Shown: positions 4,429-5,896 of the stretch, piece after piece | Layout of the letters: every line of letters begins with the position of its first letter | Position numbering within the stretch: position 1 is the stretch's first letter | NCBI GenBank assembly: GCA_900546795.1 | Contig: UREG01000089.1 | Span: forward strand, 1-5,896 | Direction: 5' to 3' | DNA from: an uncultured Veillonellaceae bacterium | Lineage (GTDB): Bacteria; Bacillota; Negativicutes; Veillonellales; Megasphaeraceae | DNA length: 5,896 nucleotides | Made by a program: the position numbers and the translations under genes | The notes under the pieces: generated by a model | Told to the model about the DNA's origin: nothing | The model's database searches: none | Seen by the model: only the letters and a program-made list of their open reading frames with translations

Positions 4429-5896
4429 GCCTTACCTCCTGCCGACTGAATACGCTGTACCGTATACACGTCTTTGATTCGTCTTATTTTTGTCATCACA
4501 AATTCCAGTTCCGCTAAATCCCGAATCGAAATCCCCATCTGAATCGCCACGGATTTCGTATCGGATACGCGGGCATTGACCGACACGATGGAAATTTTCA
4601 TTTCTGCAATCGTTGCCATGACGTCCGCCATCATTCCCGTCCGATCATATCCAACAATCTCTATCATCACCGTGAATTTTTCATTGTTCCCGTATTCCCA
4701 TTCTACATCGATCATGCGGTCTAAATTCTTCGTGTCGTTGATAATATTGACACAATCGACTCGATGGACCGATACGCCCCGGCCGCGGGTGATAAATCCA
4801 ACGATCGGATCGCCGGGAACCGGATTGCAGCAGCGTGCCAGCCGCACCAGCAGTCCGCTTTCGCCTTTGACCAAAACGCCGGTGCCGTTTTTCTTAGCCG
4901 GTTTGTTTTCACTGAGCCGCAAGTTTTCCAGCATTTTCATCGTGCTTTTTGCAGCCTGCTGCTGTTCATTGGCCAAATCTTTTTTGTATAGCTCAATGAA
5001 CTTAAATAATACGCTGTTGATGGTCAAGCCGCCGTAGCCTACCGCCGCTAATACGTCGGACTCGCCGCCGGCATTCAGCTGTTTGGCAATGGTCTGGAAT
5101 CTTCCCGGAGTATTGAGTTTTTTCCAGTCATATCCCAGCCGTTTACTTTCCCGTTCCAGCGATTCTCTGCCTTTTACGATATTTTCTTCCCGATTTTCTT
5201 TCTTGAACCAATTGCGTATTTTCGTCCGGCTTTCTGAAGATCCGACCATATTCAGCCAGTCCAGGCTCGGTTTGCCGGTTTTAGACGTGATAATCTCTAC
5301 GATATCCCCATTTTTCAATTCATATTCCAAGGGAACGATTTTACCGTTGACCTTTGCCCCTACGCAGCGATGCCCTACGTCGGTATGAATCCGATAGGCA
5401 AAGTCGATCGGGATCGAGCCCTGCGGCAAATCGACAACGTCGCCTTTAGGCGTAAATACAAATACCTCGTCCGAAAATACGTCGAGCTTCAGCGCATTCA
5501 TAAATTCTTTAGGATTGCTCGTGTCCTGCCATTCCAGCAAATTACGGAGCCAGCCCATCTTTTCATCAAATTCGCTGTTCCCTGCGTTGGCTCGTCCTTC
5601 TTTATATTTCCAGTGCGCCGCTACCCCATATTCTGCCACCCGGTGCATATCCCAGGTGCGTATCTGGATTTCTACCGGCTGTCCCTGAGAGCCAATGACC
5701 GTCGTGTGCAGGGACTGGTAATTATTTGATTTTGGCATTGCAATATAATCTTTAAAACGACCCGGAGTCGGCTTGTACATCTCATGAATAATACCAAGGG
5801 CCGCATAACAGTCCTTTACGCTGTCAACCATGATCCGGACCGCAAACAGATCATAAATCTGCTCTAAGGTCTTATTCTGGTTGATCATCTTCTTAT
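4425..5896 (-). CDS. rel: Bifunctional (p)ppGpp synthetase/hydrolase Rel, C-terminal two thirds (5' end beyond window)
   Basis: Rel makes (p)ppGpp on ribosomes carrying uncharged tRNA and degrades it in the absence of starvation. About 489 codons are visible of a protein normally near 730-750. The missing N-terminus would hold the HD hydrolase domain and the start of the synthetase. Numbering from Met at 5888, which is internal (KKM precedes it in frame, as in full-length Rel proteins): the synthetase core has IYDLFAVRIMV (11-21), GRFKDYIAMPKSNNYQSLHT (43-62) and EIQIRTWDMHRVAEYGVAAHW (73-93). RFKD is the RxKD motif of bifunctional Rel/SpoT enzymes, where RelA has ExDD. TGS domain lies at about 134-197 with IHTDVGH; a helical region at 200-330; the Cys-rich domain with ARCCNPVPGDP (351-361) and HRVDC (375-379); and an ACT domain from about 404 to the end. 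Stop overlaps dtd (ATGA). The operon promoter is presumably upstream of the window. Confidence 0.96.
   Translation of the reverse strand, partial: KKMINQNKTLEQIYDLFAVRIMVDSVKDCYAALGIIHEMYKPTPGRFKDYIAMPKSNNYQSLHTTVIGSQGQPVEIQIRTWDMHRVAEYGVAAHWKYKEGRANAGNSEFDEKMGWLRNLLEWQDTSNPKEFMNALKLDVFSDEVFVFTPKGDVVDLPQGSIPIDFAYRIHTDVGHRCVGAKVNGKIVPLEYELKNGDIVEIITSKTGKPSLDWLNMVGSSESRTKIRNWFKKENREENIVKGRESLERESKRLGYDWKKLNTPGRFQTIAKQLNAGGESDVLAAVGYGGLTINSVLFKFIELYKKDLANEQQQAAKSTMKMLENLRLSENKPAKKNGTGVLVKGESGLLVRLARCCNPVPGDPIVGFITRGRGVSVHRVDCVNIINDTKNLDRMIDVEWEYGNNEKFTVMIEIVGYDRTGMMADVMATIAEMKISIVSVNARVSDTKSVAIQMGISIRDLAELEFVMTKIRRIKDVYTVQRIQSAGGKA
4435..4440 (-). promoter_or_regulatory. Ribosome binding site of dtd
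   Basis: AGGAGG on the minus strand lies 6 nt before the dtd ATG (4428-4426) within the Ala-Gly-Gly-Lys codons that end rel. It confirms the overlapping ATGA start. Confidence 0.85.

Noticed and set aside
4748..4777. TTGACA on the plus strand at 4748-4753 as an antisense promoter in rel
   Set aside because: The hexamer at proper spacing (CGATAC/GATACG) is a poor -10 match, so there is no support beyond the single hexamer.
1..5896. Search by eye for insertion sequences, CRISPR repeats, tRNAs, riboswitches or a T-box before hisS
   Set aside because: Coding sequence fills essentially the whole window with no intergenic space over 12 nt, and no repeats or RNA-like structures of those types were seen.

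Overview
All the real genes in this window lie on the minus strand. They form one tightly packed block, read from the right edge to the left: rel (5' end cut off by the window) - dtd - a metallo-beta-lactamase-fold hydrolase - an AI-2E-family membrane protein - fur - hemZ - hisS (3' end cut off). No intergenic space exceeds 12 nt, and three of the six junctions overlap (rel/dtd 4 nt, fur/hemZ 11 nt, hemZ/hisS 4 nt). There is no room for a conventional promoter or terminator between genes. The simplest reading is one polycistronic transcript whose promoter lies upstream of rel, outside the window, with translational coupling at several junctions.

The organism is most likely a member of the Bacillota. 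The order rel - dtd - MBL hydrolase - hemZ - hisS (usually followed by aspS) is, from general knowledge, typical of Clostridia and Negativicutes. The Rel and Fur sequences are of Firmicute type, and HemZ is mostly a Firmicute family. Base composition looks mid-range (around half G+C by eye), which would suit a Negativicutes genome such as a Megasphaera/Selenomonas relative. That narrower placement is inference.

By region: 4425-5896 is the C-terminal two thirds of the bifunctional (p)ppGpp synthetase/hydrolase (end of the synthetase domain, TGS, helical, Cys-rich and ACT domains). 3979-4428 is D-aminoacyl-tRNA deacylase. 3331-3966 is a YcbL/glyoxalase-II-like hydrolase that starts with GTG behind a very strong Shine-Dalgarno. 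2238-3329 is a polytopic AI-2E-family transporter. 1780-2235 is a Fur regulator whose visible residues favour Fur over PerR. 354-1790 is the radical-SAM protein HemZ. 1-357 is the N-terminal part of histidyl-tRNA synthetase.

Functionally the block joins amino-acid starvation signalling (Rel), tRNA charging and its quality control (HisRS, DTD), and iron/tetrapyrrole genes (Fur, HemZ). The transporter-fur pair sits between genes that I recall as adjacent in relatives, so it may be a lineage-specific addition. I see no mobile element, CRISPR array, RNA gene or clearly new system. The observations below are modest and mainly concern regulation and functional assignment.
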